Source of the DNA: Agaricus subrufescens
Taxonomy: Eukaryota > Basidiomycota > Agaricomycetes > Agaricales > Agaricaceae
Length of the DNA stretch: 64,000 bases
Assembly (NCBI GenBank): GCA_029945375.1
Contig: CM057062.1
Coordinates: 806,001 to 870,000 of the forward strand
Direction of reading: 5' to 3'
Each line of letters opens with the position of its first letter. Positions within the stretch are counted from its first letter, which is position 1. The notes under the pieces were generated by a model that was given only the letters and a program-made list of their open reading frames with translations, was not told the origin of the DNA and ran no database searches. The position numbers and the translations under genes were made by a program. Of the stretch, positions 1 to 12,700 are shown one piece after another.

Positions 1-1446
1 GCACCGACTCAGGCAGCCTCACAACTTGGTTCAGAGACTGTTCAAGTGCGTAACACCTCAGGCGGCGAAGCTTCGACTTCCAATAGCCACTCAAGGCCGG
101 GTGATCAATACCGTTCTGAGGTAACACCCAATCAATTTGTTTTGAACCTTTTACTGATCTACATAGGTTCCACGTTGGTCTAAAGACGACCAGCCTGAAG
201 ATCAGAAGCCTTTAGTCGATCTGCATACTGTGAGTATTGTATATATCTGTACTATTAATTATTCATTTGTTTCTAGGCTAACGTCAATGCTCTATGGCCC
301 GTTGAGGCCCACTACACCCTACCAAGACCAGGCTCACGCCTCATCGGTGTCAATGCTCAGCCTCAACTGTTGCGGAATGTCCTTAAACAAGGTAAAATAC
401 TGGCAATGAGATTTTACTTACAGCAAGGATTCTTCATTGTCAATGACAATGATTTTACGGTCCTTACTTCAATACTCACTGACGTTGCATGTCAATCTTC
501 TCTTGACCAAATTGTGCTCCGTCTTCAGAAAGACCACACATTTACCATGTATGCCGTACGTCTGGTGCATAATTTCAAAATTTACATTTCCAATTAAAGA
601 TTAAATCACTTGACAGATGAGTCATCACTTGGCAATGTCCCGCAGCAAGGCCAAAACAATCGCCGTCCCCCTTGTTGGGATCAGCTATGGGTTTCAAAAC
701 CCAGCTATGACTGCTTCAAATATCAAGAGTCTTGCAAATGCGCTTCTTCGAAACTCAGCTTATATATTTCCTCAGGAGGTATGCAATATTTGATGCACTA
801 ATTATGATACATGACTAACATTATGGTAGAATGGTAACCCCATAAAGACCCGACCATATGAACATCCCTCTATCATTCAGACCCTTGCGAAATTTCTATT
901 CAATGTGTCTAGCCGTGGCACATCCCTTGGAGATCAACACCCGAGTATTTTTGCATCCACCTTTCCTAGGTATCCTGATCAAAGGGAGATCCCAGCATTG
1001 GTATTGGCCCTTGTGGCAACTGCTGTAGGTTTTACGTAGTAACCTTTTACCGAAAATTGCTGACTTCAAGACAGATTCATTTTTCCATTGTCAACTGGAC
1101 TACTGGCTCACATATTCCATCCAACTTTGTTGTTGACGTTGCTGAAGATGTTTTCAACGGGCACAAGAACTGGCTCATCAGCATTAAGGACAAGGCGCCA
1201 AGTAAGTTTCATGTGATGATGCACCGCATTTATAAGCAATGCAGGTATGTAATTTAATAAACTGTTAGCTCCATTACCTGATTGTATGCCAGCAACAATG
1301 TGATGACCGGTGCAGGAATAATGGAAGGGATTGGTCAAGTGGTTGATGTTGATGGCATGGAGGACATTCCTATGGACACCAAAATAGCATCCTCGACTCA
1401 TTCTGATAGTACTCTCATTAACCCAGACGTATCCCAGGAACTGTGA
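1..1446 (+). CDS. DUF6532-like protein, 3' part (5' end outside window)
   Basis: A multi-exon gene runs off the left edge. Splicing short introns (about 121-167, 231-278, 392-427, 559-617 and 780-829, then 1024-1074 and about 1254-1309) gives one continuous frame ending at a TGA at 1444-1446. Recognisable stretches are ANVNALWPVEAHYTLPRPGS, RPYEHPSIIQTLAKFLF and VVDVAEDVFNGHKNWL. The central 'Y-x-HP-x-I' block and the C-terminal helix resemble DUF6532, a domain of unknown function common in Agaricomycetes and often found in repeat-rich DNA. The start and true length cannot be seen. The C-terminal tail after the last intron is acidic and low in complexity. No catalytic motif is visible, so no function is proposed. 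The family assignment is from memory of the domain and is moderate. Confidence 0.55.
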
Positions 1447-2796
1447 TTTGTTGTGTCTAGCTGTGCCTTGTGTTTTGTTTGAATGATGATAATTGATTGA
1501 TGTTCCGCTAATTTTGAGAATTGATTGCATATTAAGTCAATATTTAACATATGCCTGAGATAAATGATATCAAAACACTGATAATTCTAAATAATAGTGA
1601 ACCATACCAATGTATTTTTAGTCATTTCAACGACACATAGTTATCACATTTATCAATAATGTATGATATATTTAACAACCTCTAACCGGGGTACCAAGGC
1701 CGGTAGTTTAAAGTTGAACCACTTTGGATGAATTGGCTAGACTGGTCTAATAGTGCATAATGTAGTATAGATGAGGCTATTTTGTCTGTCTCCCGATTTC
1801 CTGATGTACAATCAGGCAAGTGGGGAGAAGGGGGCCACTATGACTGGACAACTTCATTTTGCATGGTCACTGTAGCTGCTTTGACAGGCTCGTGGTCCAG
1901 ATGAATATTTTAAAGGCTAAATCCCCTCGCCATACAGTCCCCATCCTGTTCACTTCAACAGGACACAATTGTGTAGAGTTTTGTTATGTAGATTAGAAGG
2001 ATAGTATGTCAGAGTGGACATACTGGTTCTGGTGTCAGGTCCCAACAAAGAAGCACTAAACAACATAGAGTCATTGTATAATACACAACCTGACACACCA
2101 TTATTCAATTTCATTTGAGATTATTTGACATAATTTGCAGAGTATGCAGAGAGCTTGGAACGTTGACTACTTTCTCAACGAACCAAAATCCCACTCATAG
2201 TGATTATGAACGCTGTTGTGCCAACTTAGGAACTTGTCATCGCATTTTGATCACAAACTTGTCCCTAGTCATCCGCTTTAACATATGAGGCCCTGTCAAA
2301 TTTCATATGCAAATTCAGAAACAGTGTAATTTGTGATCAACAAGAATGGTGATTTATTCACCATCATGACATTGAACAAGTGCAGGATTAACAGTCCAAT
2401 GTTATCAGGGAATACTGGTACCAAAGGCCACAAGCTTGCATGCCTCAGCAGCCAGAGATACAACTGACACTACTATATGAAAACAAACCAGTGTGCTTAA
2501 CGTTAGCAAAGCCTCTCAATGGGTTCATATATGGTTTTCTTCATTCCACAGATAGAAACTGTCAAAGGACTGAGTGTTCTGTGTTCAGTCCTTCCTCCTT
2601 CGGAACACCAAGGGTAGATGCTTCAGACTATCACCCAGCCAGAATGTCATCTGTGACAGAGAAAAATAAATATCTATCGCTTTATGTGTCGTCATGTACA
2701 AACTGTCGACATGGCATCCCATCCAAGCCATTCAAAAACTGATGGATAATGATGGTAGTACCGGACCTGGTACCATGTGGATGACTTGGAGGCTCA
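1447..2796. other. Intergenic, no gene recognised
   Basis: AT-rich sequence with only short random open frames. I saw no intron-linked coding structure, RNA gene or clear repeat. Confidence 0.5.
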
Positions 2797-3060
2797 CTTG
2801 TGTAACCCTCAGTGAACAACCAATTCTGATCAAATTTAAGGCCCTTGATTGCCAGTAGAATCCAGTAGAGTATACTTCTAGGGCCTAGTAAGCTCTGACA
2901 ACCAGGTAGGAACCTTGTCCATGTGAGACTCAGCACCCACCGAGTATATGACTAAAATTGTCACATACCCAATTGACTGTGAAATTTTATATGCTTGGAC
3001 AGCCTTATGCATGATGAACAAGAGTCTGAGAGTTGCTGTGACCAACAAGGCAGATACTGT
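2797..3060 (-). pseudogene. Cytochrome P450 5' fragment (exons 1-2 only)
   Basis: Read on the minus strand, this encodes VSALLVTATLRLLFIMHKAVQ, then after an intron FLPGCQSLLGPRSILYWILL and IKGLKFDQNWLFTEGY. The same order of segments opens the larger P450 pseudogene at 4.3-6.7 kb, where it reads FLPGHLSIVALVSTLYWILLPIKGL. The codon that aligns with the start ATG of the other copy has become ACA here. No further P450 exon follows downstream, and no heme-binding or I-helix motif is present in this copy. It is therefore a truncated relic, probably from a tandem duplication of the neighbouring P450. Known for the family: this part would be the membrane anchor and proline-rich hinge. Confidence 0.6.
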
Positions 3061-4314
3061 GTTAATTGTGAATTGAGTGAGCCCTTGGAATTTAAAGCTG
3101 TGAGGTCAGACGGTTGCTAATACATTACTAATCCATGATTAGTGAGTTGAATTGCATACCAATCCTCCCCACACAAGTCAGATCGAGATTTTGATCATAC
3201 CAAACATTTGATTAAGGTTGACCCCTAAACACTTAAAGCAGCCACCCAACAACAGATTGACTCCCTAATTACGCTGTTCTCTGTATACGGTATGATCATG
3301 CTTTGTCACTCGAGACTTACATGACATCTCTGTCTTCCAAATGGCCAGCTACGTCATGTACTCACATTGATGAGAAACAAAAATGATTTAACTTTGTAAC
3401 TTGGCAAAAAGAATGTGCGAAAGTCGCTTGTCACTCATTGTTAACCACAGGGAGATATCACCATGAAAAAGGTAATAGTGCGGCAATGAATGGATTGTCC
3501 AAGTCATATCCATAAGTTTGGCCACTTTGGGAGCAGCTGAGCACTGAAGTACTAATTGATTGACCACCTCTTCTATAAAAATGATATTCTCGCAACAACT
3601 GATGCCCAAGTCTGTAGTTTTTGGTAGTCAGGAAATAGAGGCACTTCACCAGCATCTCACTTCTATCATAAGGATACATTGTGCTAATCAGCTTTGTGAA
3701 TCAGGGGCATTCTTACAAGTGCACAGCAGTCAGTGCGATCTCCACTTTCAACAACGATTTGGCTTGTGAGATCATACCTTGGGCTTGCAACCTGACCAGA
3801 GCCCAAGCCAGCTGTTTTTAGCCCAAGACATGGCAGACATACTCGTCAATTGCCATGGCTTAGGGGCCAGGTGTGGCCTCGAAGCCCGAGCCCGAGCTTA
3901 AGCTAACTTGAATGCCCCCCCAATTTGGCCTTAAGAGTCAATCGAAATACACAAATACCTGAGCCCAGGCCCACACAACTCATTCATGCAGGCTGATACA
4001 ACCCCTCACTCCTCCTTCACCCAGATTCCTGTGTCTCTGTAAAGCACAATGCTGCCACCTTTCACATCTTACATATATTGACCTGGCGTGCATTATTATT
4101 CTAATTGAGGTTACGATGAACACTTGAGTACAAGGAACAGGGTAGGTGCCATCCTCATAACCTCACAAAGGATTCGAGGGCATGCAAAGGGGACCTCTTA
4201 GAGGATTGAGTATTCTGTTTCTAGTTGGTGTGCCTTTGGAACACCAAAGGCAGGCATTTAGAACTGATAACAGATTATCAGAGAGCCACCATGTCTATGC
4301 TGTCAGAGGGACAC
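3061..4314. other. Intergenic between two P450 relics
   Basis: No gene recognised. A short stretch near 4190-4260 weakly resembles 2570-2660, which suggests remains of the duplication that produced the two P450 copies, but the match is too poor to delimit. Confidence 0.4.
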
Positions 4315-6694
4315 TCACAATAGAGTTGTTGTCATTTTCACTGCCAAAATATGATCACAACATTGCTCAAACATTTCATGCCTAAACTGAGGCTCGTCCT
4401 GAACCTTGATTCTGTAACGACTAATCAGGGAAGTAAGAGTTGCCACAGCCTCAGTCTCATTGAACCTAACAAGGAATATCAAATAGAGTTGTGAAAGTAG
4501 GATGATGGCAACACACTTCTTTCCCAGGCAAGCTTGCAGACCTATGACAAGTCTATTTGAGTATAATGGTGCCATTTAGATGAGACTGTACACACCAACT
4601 GAATATGTCACGAACACATCCCTATTCCAATCACCTAGAAATCACTCTGGGATGAACTCATTCAGTTTTTCCCAGTATCTAGCTATCCCACAAAATGAGA
4701 GATGAGTGAATTACAACATAGCAATACTTACAATTCCTATGAACAGCTACAATATCAAGGTCTAGTTTGGTTCCTTTGGGTATTGGAATTGTTCTCTGTT
4801 TGTCATTATAGCAGTTTCCAACTACAATTGAAGTATCTTTGGGTGCAATTTTGGTGATTGCATCAAGCTGATGGAAATCTAGCATTATTCTTTGTCACAT
4901 AATGATAGCACATACAGGACAAAACAAGCGAAGTGTTTCATAGTGAACTCTGAGGGCATGGATTTCAGAATTACTGTAGGAACAATGTCATTATTTAGAA
5001 CATATGCCAAGACATAGTTCAAGTTGGGCATGTCTTCATATGTCTGAGTAGTAATCAGTATACAACAAACAAAGTTCCAATGCTGAGCTTACAGGCCTTT
5101 GCCCATTGGGGAGAACATTTTTGATGTGCTTTAGCAGTTTCTCTTGTACTTCCAGATGACAGGCAAGTAGAGCAAAAGTGAATGCAAGTGTGTATGCAGT
5201 TGTCTGGATTCCCACTTTCATCTTGGAGACCAGAGCGGCCATTCCACAGTCAACATACCTCATGACTGGCCAACAAAAATATGAAGATATTTCCTGTAGA
5301 TCCCTTGAGCTGGACAGAAATAGAGGATCATGAGAGTAAACGAACCCATTACTTCCTCTTCCGAAAGACTTATCCCCCCAAGCTCATCCTTCTTTGCCTG
5401 AATAAGACCGCTAAATAAGTTGTGTTCATCATGAATGTCAGAATTGAGACAGTCATTGATCATCTCTCGCATATAAAGCTGTAGAACATATCAGTCATTG
5501 ATTGGCTATTGCATGCATTAATGATACATTCTCACAAACCTGCAATTTGTTTTTCGCTAGTTGTACCTTCCTTAACCCAGGGTGTAATGATTTTGCCCAC
5601 TCCAGGAAAAGATAATTAGTGATAAATTTTGTTGCAATCGTGTGTAATGATTCATGGAATGTAAACAAGTGGTTCTTTGGCTTGGCGTTAGCATTGTCCT
5701 CCCAGGACAGTCTGTGGCCAAAGCCTACATTTTCCCTGCTGAGTACTGTCTCATGCAGGTGTCAGTCACACGCTTACCTGCAGAACTAATAACTAGGAAT
5801 GCCAACTGAAAATGGGTTTATGGGTCAGCACTTGGTAAGTTCCTCACCTAAAACACGAAAGTTAAATAACCAATGATGTTATTTCTACCCCGTCGGTGAC
5901 TATCGCATCTTTATTATTCCATACGTTATCAACCAAGTCGTCTACTATTCTGAGAGACTCGGCCAGAACCAGTCTGTTGTTTTTCTATTCTAGTGATTAA
6001 GTGTTTGTCAGGCAGGAAGTCGAGATATACTTACTTCCGAAAAGGATGGAGCAGAAATTCTTCTATATTTTTTCCATAATTCCCCCTCGGTAGACACAAT
6101 ATTTTGACCATATATATTTAGAAACTTATATTGGTCGAGTGGTTTGGGAAAACAGTGCGACGTAGCCATAAACTTTATCATAATTTGAATATGAGGCAAA
6201 TTTATTACAAACAGAATTTACTTACCTTTATAGCGGAGGCATTGGCCAGTAATATACTATAACCCACGTGCAGCCAAAAGGTCATCTGTGACATCGCAAG
6301 ATCAACGTTTGTCTCATTATATAGGATTCTGTACCAACCGCTAACATCACATCCCACCCAACTTGTTCAAAGGCTAGAGGGATATTTGTTACACTAGCTG
6401 GAGTACCAAACAGATAGTATCAAGACTCACCTGTATATCCCTTGAGAAATAACCACTCCTGGCGCAGTTTTTAGTCCCTTTATCGGCAGTAAAATCCAGT
6501 AGAGGGTGCTCACAAGGGCCACTATACTCAGATGGCCGGGCAGGAACCTTGCTCATATGGTATTCAGCCTATGCTGGATAGATAATTAGAATTGTTACAT
6601 ACCCAACAGACTGTTGGATTTTGTATGCTTGAATAACCCTATGCATGACAAGCAAAATTCTGAGAGTTCCAGCGACAAGGAAAGCAGATACCAT
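4315..6694 (-). pseudogene. Cytochrome P450 pseudogene, near full length
   Basis: On the minus strand the order of motifs is that of a microsomal P450: an N-terminal hydrophobic anchor (MVSAFLVAGTLRILLVM), then FLPGHLSIVALVSTLYWILL, then YGQNIVSTEGELWKKYRRI (C-helix region, W-x-x-x-R-R), then LFSGLIQAKKDE, then an I-helix region (GIQTTAYTLAFTFALLAC), and finally the heme-binding block GLQACLGKK followed by ETEAVATLTSLISRYRIKV. Stop codons interrupt the expected frame before the heme block (in front of MAPLYSNRL) and elsewhere, and I found no intact K-helix E-x-x-R. The gene is therefore judged non-functional, although the intron positions are still visible. The family normally oxidises lipophilic substrates with a reductase partner in the ER membrane. 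The subfamily was not assigned. Confidence 0.8.
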
Positions 6695-7734
6695 GATTGT
6701 GTTGTTGGATGATTGAGCTTTGGACCTTTATTTGAAGCCATGTCCCAAGCAGTCGTGATGACATGACTCTTTAACCTAATTTCTTCCACACAAATCAGAC
6801 CGTGGATGACATTCACCTGCATTTCACCCAACAGTTGATCAATAGTAACTCAATGACCCCTGAGCACCCACCCACCCAATGACAGGAGTCATTCATTATC
6901 CCTATTTGTTCTCAAAATATGGAACAGCAGGGCATATGATATTGTAGACCACACTCACAGGAACCATCTCTGTTTCTTTTGCAAGGTGAGTTAAGTACCT
7001 CCAGAGTAGTGAGAGTACCCACTTTGATGTGGGATAAGAATGACCTAGCGTGACAGGTGAAAAAGAAAAACGTGAACGACACCTAGTGCCCATTACTCTC
7101 CGGTCAACACCAAGACACTTACTATCATACAACAAAGCTGCCTTGAATCAACTACTGGTACTGTCATGAACAGGATGTTTTGTCGCAGATAACGAAAAAT
7201 AAGTAGGGAGACGATCACTGCTATGGATGCACTCTGAGGGCAGTGATCGCCCCAGACCTAGCTGACAAGCACCATTACAGCAATATTCTCGATGCGCCCT
7301 TATACATAATCTGTAACTCTTGGCAGACAATTCAGGTAAAGGTAGACCCCTAGATGCAAAGTGAAGGGCGACTTACCATGGGTCAATGCGAACATTCTGC
7401 CTGCTCCACTCCCATCTGTTAAGCATTTTTTATGTGTCTCTGATGTACATTTCTTGCATCCAGCCTGCATTTCAACAGGCACAACCAAGCACAGACTGCA
7501 CACTGCAGGCAGGTCTCTGCTCTGATCAGCGATCTCATCATCCAGTTTCCAAACCAATGTGCAATCCTCCTCCTGTTTCCATGTTACCCTTTTTCTGTTA
7601 TCAGACCACGGAAGAGAGACTAGTTGACGTTAACACTATTTATATAACTTACTGGTGCAGAAAAAGATATGCCAGTACCTCTTCCCACGTCAATTTCTTG
7701 ATTGTTTGACATTGTGATTTCTTCAATCTATATA
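6695..7734. other. Intergenic between P450 relic and transposon
   Basis: No gene recognised. An open frame on the minus strand (7300-7557) contains two C-x2-C pairs but has no spliceable continuation or family resemblance, so it was not called. Confidence 0.4.
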
Positions 7735-7835
7735 CAGTGGCTCAAAAAACTGTCCCAATGTTTTGAGGTTTTCAACTATTTCAGTTATAGCGCCGTGGGA
7801 ACATCGCAAAACATTACGTAATAATTATCTTATAG

Positions 7836-7930
7836 TAGCCTAGCATGTAGTCTATTAGGGACATTTTGGATTACGTAAATTGATTGGAAACTGATTGAGA
7901 AATTAAATCAACAAAATAATCAATCATTGG
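7836..7930 (+). repeat. Left inner inverted repeat of the Tc1/mariner element
   Basis: This 95-bp block is the reverse complement of 9141-9235 except for a swapped pair of bases near the outer end. The sequence just inside it (TTGGGACAGTTTTTTGACC, about 7927-7945) is itself an inverted copy of the element tip at 7738-7760. The whole left terminus is therefore a long nested hairpin. Confidence 0.85.
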
Positions 7931-7962
7931 GACAGTTTTTTGACCCTCTACCCTTGTTGTTA

Positions 7963-8979
7963 CTAATACTTTGTATGACCACCTTTAGCCTTGATAACTG
8001 CCTGGCACCTCCTAGGCATACTTTCTATAAGTCTTTGACACTCATCTGGAGTGATTTTGTTCCACTCTTCAGCTACCCTTTCCCACAAATCATGAACTCC
8101 TCTAGGTGGTTTGGGATATTCCTTCAACTTGTCCTTGAGGTTGATCCAAAGGTGTTCAATGGGATTTAAGTCAGGGGATTGGGCAGGCCAGACTAGGACT
8201 TTGATGTTGTTATCTTCAAACCACTTGTCTGTTCTTTTTGCCATGTGCTTGGGGTCATTATCATGTTGGAATATCCTCTTTCCCTCCTCCATCTCCAGTT
8301 TTTCAAAGCTATCAACCACTCCACTATCCAAAATATCACAGTATGGCACAGAATCCATGATACCCTGAACCTCTGTAAGCATTCCAACTCCCTCCCATCC
8401 CATATAACCCCATACCATAAGGTTATTCCCTCCTCCATGTTTGACTGTAGGAGTAGTAGTCCTATCAGAAGGGCCTTCACCATTTTCTTCCAGGTATACA
8501 CCCTTCCATCTGACTGAATCCTATTAATCTTGGTTTCATCTGACCACAAGATCCTTTTCCAGTCCTCCACTGTCCAATCTTTGTGGTAATGAGCAAATTT
8601 GAGATGGTCTCTTCTATGTTGCTGTTTGAGGAGAGGACATTTCTTCTTTACAACAGCCCTAAATGAACTCTCTTTGAGAGCATTTCTGACTGTTTGAGGA
8701 TGTGCTAAGTTGAGATGATGTTGTTGATATACTGGGCACCCTGAACTTCCATTATCCAGCTGGCCAGTAGTGATTTGGTGAATGATTGCCCTTTTGTCCT
8801 GAGAAAGCAGCTGGACAACCCTAACATGTTCTCCTTGTCCTCATCAACACTCTTTCTGAATCCTCCTCCCCATGGTAGACTTCCCCAGACCAGTTCTGAA
8901 CCAATTTGGCTTGAACACAATAGCCTTCTGGAAGAAGAGAGATGACAGAGGAGTGTTGAGTAGAAGAAGTAGCTTTCAT
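7963..8979 (-). pseudogene. Tc1-like DDE transposase, frameshifted
   Basis: The minus strand carries a start (MKATSSTQHSSVISLL) and then all the main Tc1 landmarks. These are a helix-turn-helix-like region with HLNLAHPQTVRNAL, the first catalytic Asp in ILWSDETKINR, the second in FQHDNDPKH, and the third acidic residue in SPDLNPIEHLW, ending in GGHTKY. The frame changes several times. The clearest break is at about 8481-8485, where one A is missing between W-K-K and G-E-G-P-S-D-R, and there are further shifts and stops between 8700 and 8920. An intact protein would be about 330-340 aa. The enzyme would cut and paste the element, but this copy cannot make it. Confidence 0.9.
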
Positions 8980-9140
8980 GGTGGTGGTTTAAAGGTCAAA
9001 GATGTAATTTAATCAAACTTGATGATCAAAGTTATACAAACAAGGTCACATGACATTCTCAAATATTGCTGTACTTTTTCGGATTTTTATGAGGGCTCTA
9101 GAACAAGATTTGTCTCAGCTGAGTAGAGAGTCAAAAAATG

Positions 9141-9235
9141 CCAATGATTGATTATTTTGTTGATTTAATTTCTCAATCAGTTTCCAATCAATTTACGTAA
9201 TCCAAAATGTCCCTAATAGATCACATGCTAGGCTA
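9141..9235 (-). repeat. Right inner inverted repeat of the Tc1/mariner element
   Basis: This is the partner of 7836-7930. Unlike the left side, the sequence continues past 9235 into DNA with no transposon similarity. The right outer terminus is missing. Confidence 0.85.
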
Positions 9236-9797
9236 CATCCATGATATGAATTGTGAATTTCATTATGACATCTTGGGTCGTTGTACTCGGAGTGTAGATA
9301 ATATTCCCTTACTTGGTCTGTTTATGCAGGTAGTTGGAAGCGGATGATGGGGCGAGGTTGTGTTTGCATAAATTGGCGATTGGAGAGGCTGCATTTTCGG
9401 GGTTTGGGGCGACTGGAAGTGACATTTGTGATTTGTTTCTTAACACTACGACGAAAATTTATTGGTGATGGTTTGCCTCCGTCGGACGACCTGTCTACTA
9501 ATTGCTTGTCGAAGTATATGAACTTGACATAGATATAAATTTTGTATGGATTATATTGATCTTATTATGTTGGTCGTTGGCCCTGGTTCCACGGGATGTT
9601 ATTTCCGCGTAACTGACAATCAGTAGGATGGTGACTTATTAGAGCTGACTTTTCAAACTCTTTTGGCTCGCGTAGCGGTAGAGTTGAATAAGCTACAGAT
9701 AAGCTATGACAAGCCGGGATCGATCAGTGTTATTTGATAGCATTTTCCCGGAAGGAGCTAACCCCTCGGGCAACATTATTACATAAGCTATACTTTC
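9236..9797 (+). promoter_or_regulatory. Upstream region of the PAG1-like gene
   Basis: About 560 bp lie between the transposon remnant and the PAG1-like start codon. There are no convincing open frames. It probably holds the promoter and 5' leader of the downstream gene, but I could not identify a specific element. Confidence 0.35.
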
Positions 9798-12700
9798 ATG
9801 CCTTCGCCTTCGCCTGAGCCCGAGCCGTCTGCGGTCCAGAAAAAACGGTTCCAGCGGTTGCGCTCGCCGACGCCCGACTCAGAGTTAACGGCGCCACGAG
9901 CCAGATGGGACCACCTTCGTCAGCAGATTCTGCCGCCGAGACGCTCGGCGACTCCCCCCTCTGCGTCATCTTCGACCCTCCGTTTTTCCTCTACCTCTAC
10001 TCCTCACTTACCCCTGACTCCACATGCGGCATCGTCCACGGCCTCAGTAGTCACCCGCCCACCATCGCGCTCAACTACACCGAAACCAACTAGTTCTCGA
10101 CTCGCTTTTGCGGCGACCAAACTAGGGTTTAAACAAGTGGTAGATCATGCCCGTGAAGCTGCTGTCGATGAGAATAGAAGATTCAGCGAGGACATCTTGC
10201 GAGCATGCTGGGCCGCTAGGTCTACCGACCCAGCATTTCATGGGTTGAAAGGTAGAGGAACATCAGGGTTGAATACAGACTATTTGATCGGCTCAGCATA
10301 CGCCAACCCTAGTACCCAGGCAAAAACTAAAGCAACACTGTCATCATTTGCTTCTAGTTCGACCTCCGTTGCCGTTTCTCCTGCTCTCACTGCCAGTGGA
10401 ACCAGTATGAAGCAGACTCAGGCCTCCTCGTCCTCGACAAGTTCTGGCCTTGTTTCCGGTAATACCTCTTCTTCGACTATGACGACTACAGCTACGACGG
10501 GTTCCACTCCGACTGTCAGATATCTTCATTCGATATTATGGCAGTCATCAGGAACGTCTTCGAGTTCACTCCGATCTGTATATCTACCACACGAATCTCT
10601 CGTGCTGTCTTCCCTCCTACTCCCCTTTGTATCACCTGTCGGATCCGATGCCCGAATAGAAGAAGAAAGGTGGCTATCCATAGACGTATTCGAAGTCTTG
10701 GTTAAGTCTTTCGAACCAGCTAGTGAGGTACCATTATCAATAATTTCATCCCTATATGCGTTCACTCAAATTTTTTCTCTTCTCAGCTGGCTAGTGCCGA
10801 ACGTTGTACATGGTGTTCACAGGCCATTTCAGCCCTTACTACACCCAGTCTGTTGAGGAGTAGGATCCTTACTCAGCTATGGAGTCTTACGGAACCAGCG
10901 GAGAACAAACATCTAGTCGTCACCCCGGAATGTGTTAAAACTATTGCTAGTGCGGTGTTCATGCTTTTCCCTATTATATCGCCACCGCCAGTATACCCCC
11001 AGAATCAATCACAATTCCCTCGCCGGCCAACGCCGCCGCCGCCATTACCAAACCAACAAGTGCAGATTGACAATGATATTACTATCGCGAAAGAAATTTT
11101 GGATCATCTGCGTTCGGGAGGAATTATAGATGAAGACGCATGTGAATTGGAATACGGCATGAAGGGAAAGGGCAGAGAGAACTCCGAACTTTCCTGGGAT
11201 ATGAAGGGGGATTCGGCGGAGATGACAAGGAGATTGATGGTTTCTGAGGCGAGTCTAGCCTGTTTGGAAGTGTGTGATAGGGATGTGAAGACTTATTTGA
11301 TCAATAACGTTTTCGAAGTGGGGTTCAATTTCAACTCAAAGGGTTTAAATATCTAACGATTGTATGTTCTGTGTTTAGGAATATTGGGAGCCGCTTCCTC
11401 AAATATCAGTCACGCCATTGCAAAGGGTGATATCCTCGAACCGTATCAAGCTTTTCTGTAATGGAGTATTGGAAGGGTTGATATGTGCACCGGCATACGA
11501 GATGAGGTATGATTTACGAAATACGGTTATCGATAAGATCGTCAAGATCCTACAAGTAACGATCATACCTGAACTTACATCGCTCGTCGGTTCATCTCCC
11601 ATTTCTCTGTCCCCATCCTCGGTCCCTCTCTCCTCATCTAATGTACCTTCGTCTTCTCCCTCTATCCCGCCGTCTTCGTTTTCGCGGCATAATGAGTTTG
11701 GCCGGAAAGGAAAAGGAAAGGCGAATGCGGAAGGCGAAGGAAGGCGTTCTCAACGAGAATCTACATTCTCAGTCTTCGGCGGTGAAAGAATGGTGAAGGA
11801 AGAAGAAGAAGCGAAGAAGGCTGTTACCCGAACGATAGTTGAATTGATTTGTTGCATTGAGCTTGATAACAGTAATGGCGGAGTTTATGGTATTGGAATG
11901 GTATTTCCTCCTGTCATGGATAAGTTTGGGAACGGAAAGTGGGCCAAAGATGTTATCGAGAGCTGGTTTATTGGTAACGAAAGTGTAAGGCCACCAGTCT
12001 TGGTATCATTGGAGGAGGAAGGGACAAGTGGAGGGGAAGGAGAGTGGAGGTTAAATTGGAAAAATTCGTTGAAAGAAATGCTTAAGCATCTCGTATGTTT
12101 CTTTAGTCTTGCGAGCACGATGATGGAAAATGATTTACTTTTCTGATTTAGGTGGCAAATGCGGAATGGAAGACGGCTGTGAGAGTACTGACAGGCATTA
12201 TGGAGAAATTGGGAGATAATGCGCGAACGGAGATCTTCGCGAGCGTTTTCCGGACTTTGATCGACGTGAGTCATTCATCCTTGCCTGGGGTTCATTTCCA
12301 TGAATTTAATTTACTGGCAGAGAATAATTCAAGACCCACCACCGACTAATTTATTAATATCGTTTCCTTATTCCTCTTCGTATAATGCAGCAGGACAACA
12401 TTCCCGTTCGTCATCTTATCAATCTGACATCTCCCTTCCTCCAGTCCTCACCTCACTCTCGACAACGCCGACGCCATCATTAACGAGTCTATTACAAACC
12501 GTCTCGACACTTTTACCGACTATCTTCTTCAAGCCTCTTTTTACGCTCTCAGCCATGAATGTGAAATCGGAATATTCGGTGTTGTCAATTGCGAATGCGT
12601 TGAGTAATGTTTATGGATTAGGCGGTGTTGTTAAGGATTGGTGGGTTAGGGATGATGAGATGATTAGTGTTGCTTTGATGAGCGATGTTCAAGGTGGTGG

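Larger units (their letters stand above)
7735..9235 (-). mobile_element. Tc1/mariner-type DNA transposon, right end truncated
   Basis: The left end begins with CAGTGGCTCAAAAAACTG directly after a TA dinucleotide (7733-7734), as expected for Tc1/mariner insertion. A 95-bp inverted repeat pairs 7836-7930 with 9141-9235, with about two mismatches by eye. The outer 100 bp of the left end (7735-7835) has no counterpart on the right, so the right terminus is lost or replaced. A broken transposase lies between the repeats on the minus strand. The element should therefore be immobile by itself. Confidence 0.85.

Noticed and set aside
7300..7557. Minus-strand frame with two C-x2-C pairs, a possible zinc finger
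   Set aside because: No continuation in either direction, no conserved spacing of a known finger, and it lies among decayed elements.
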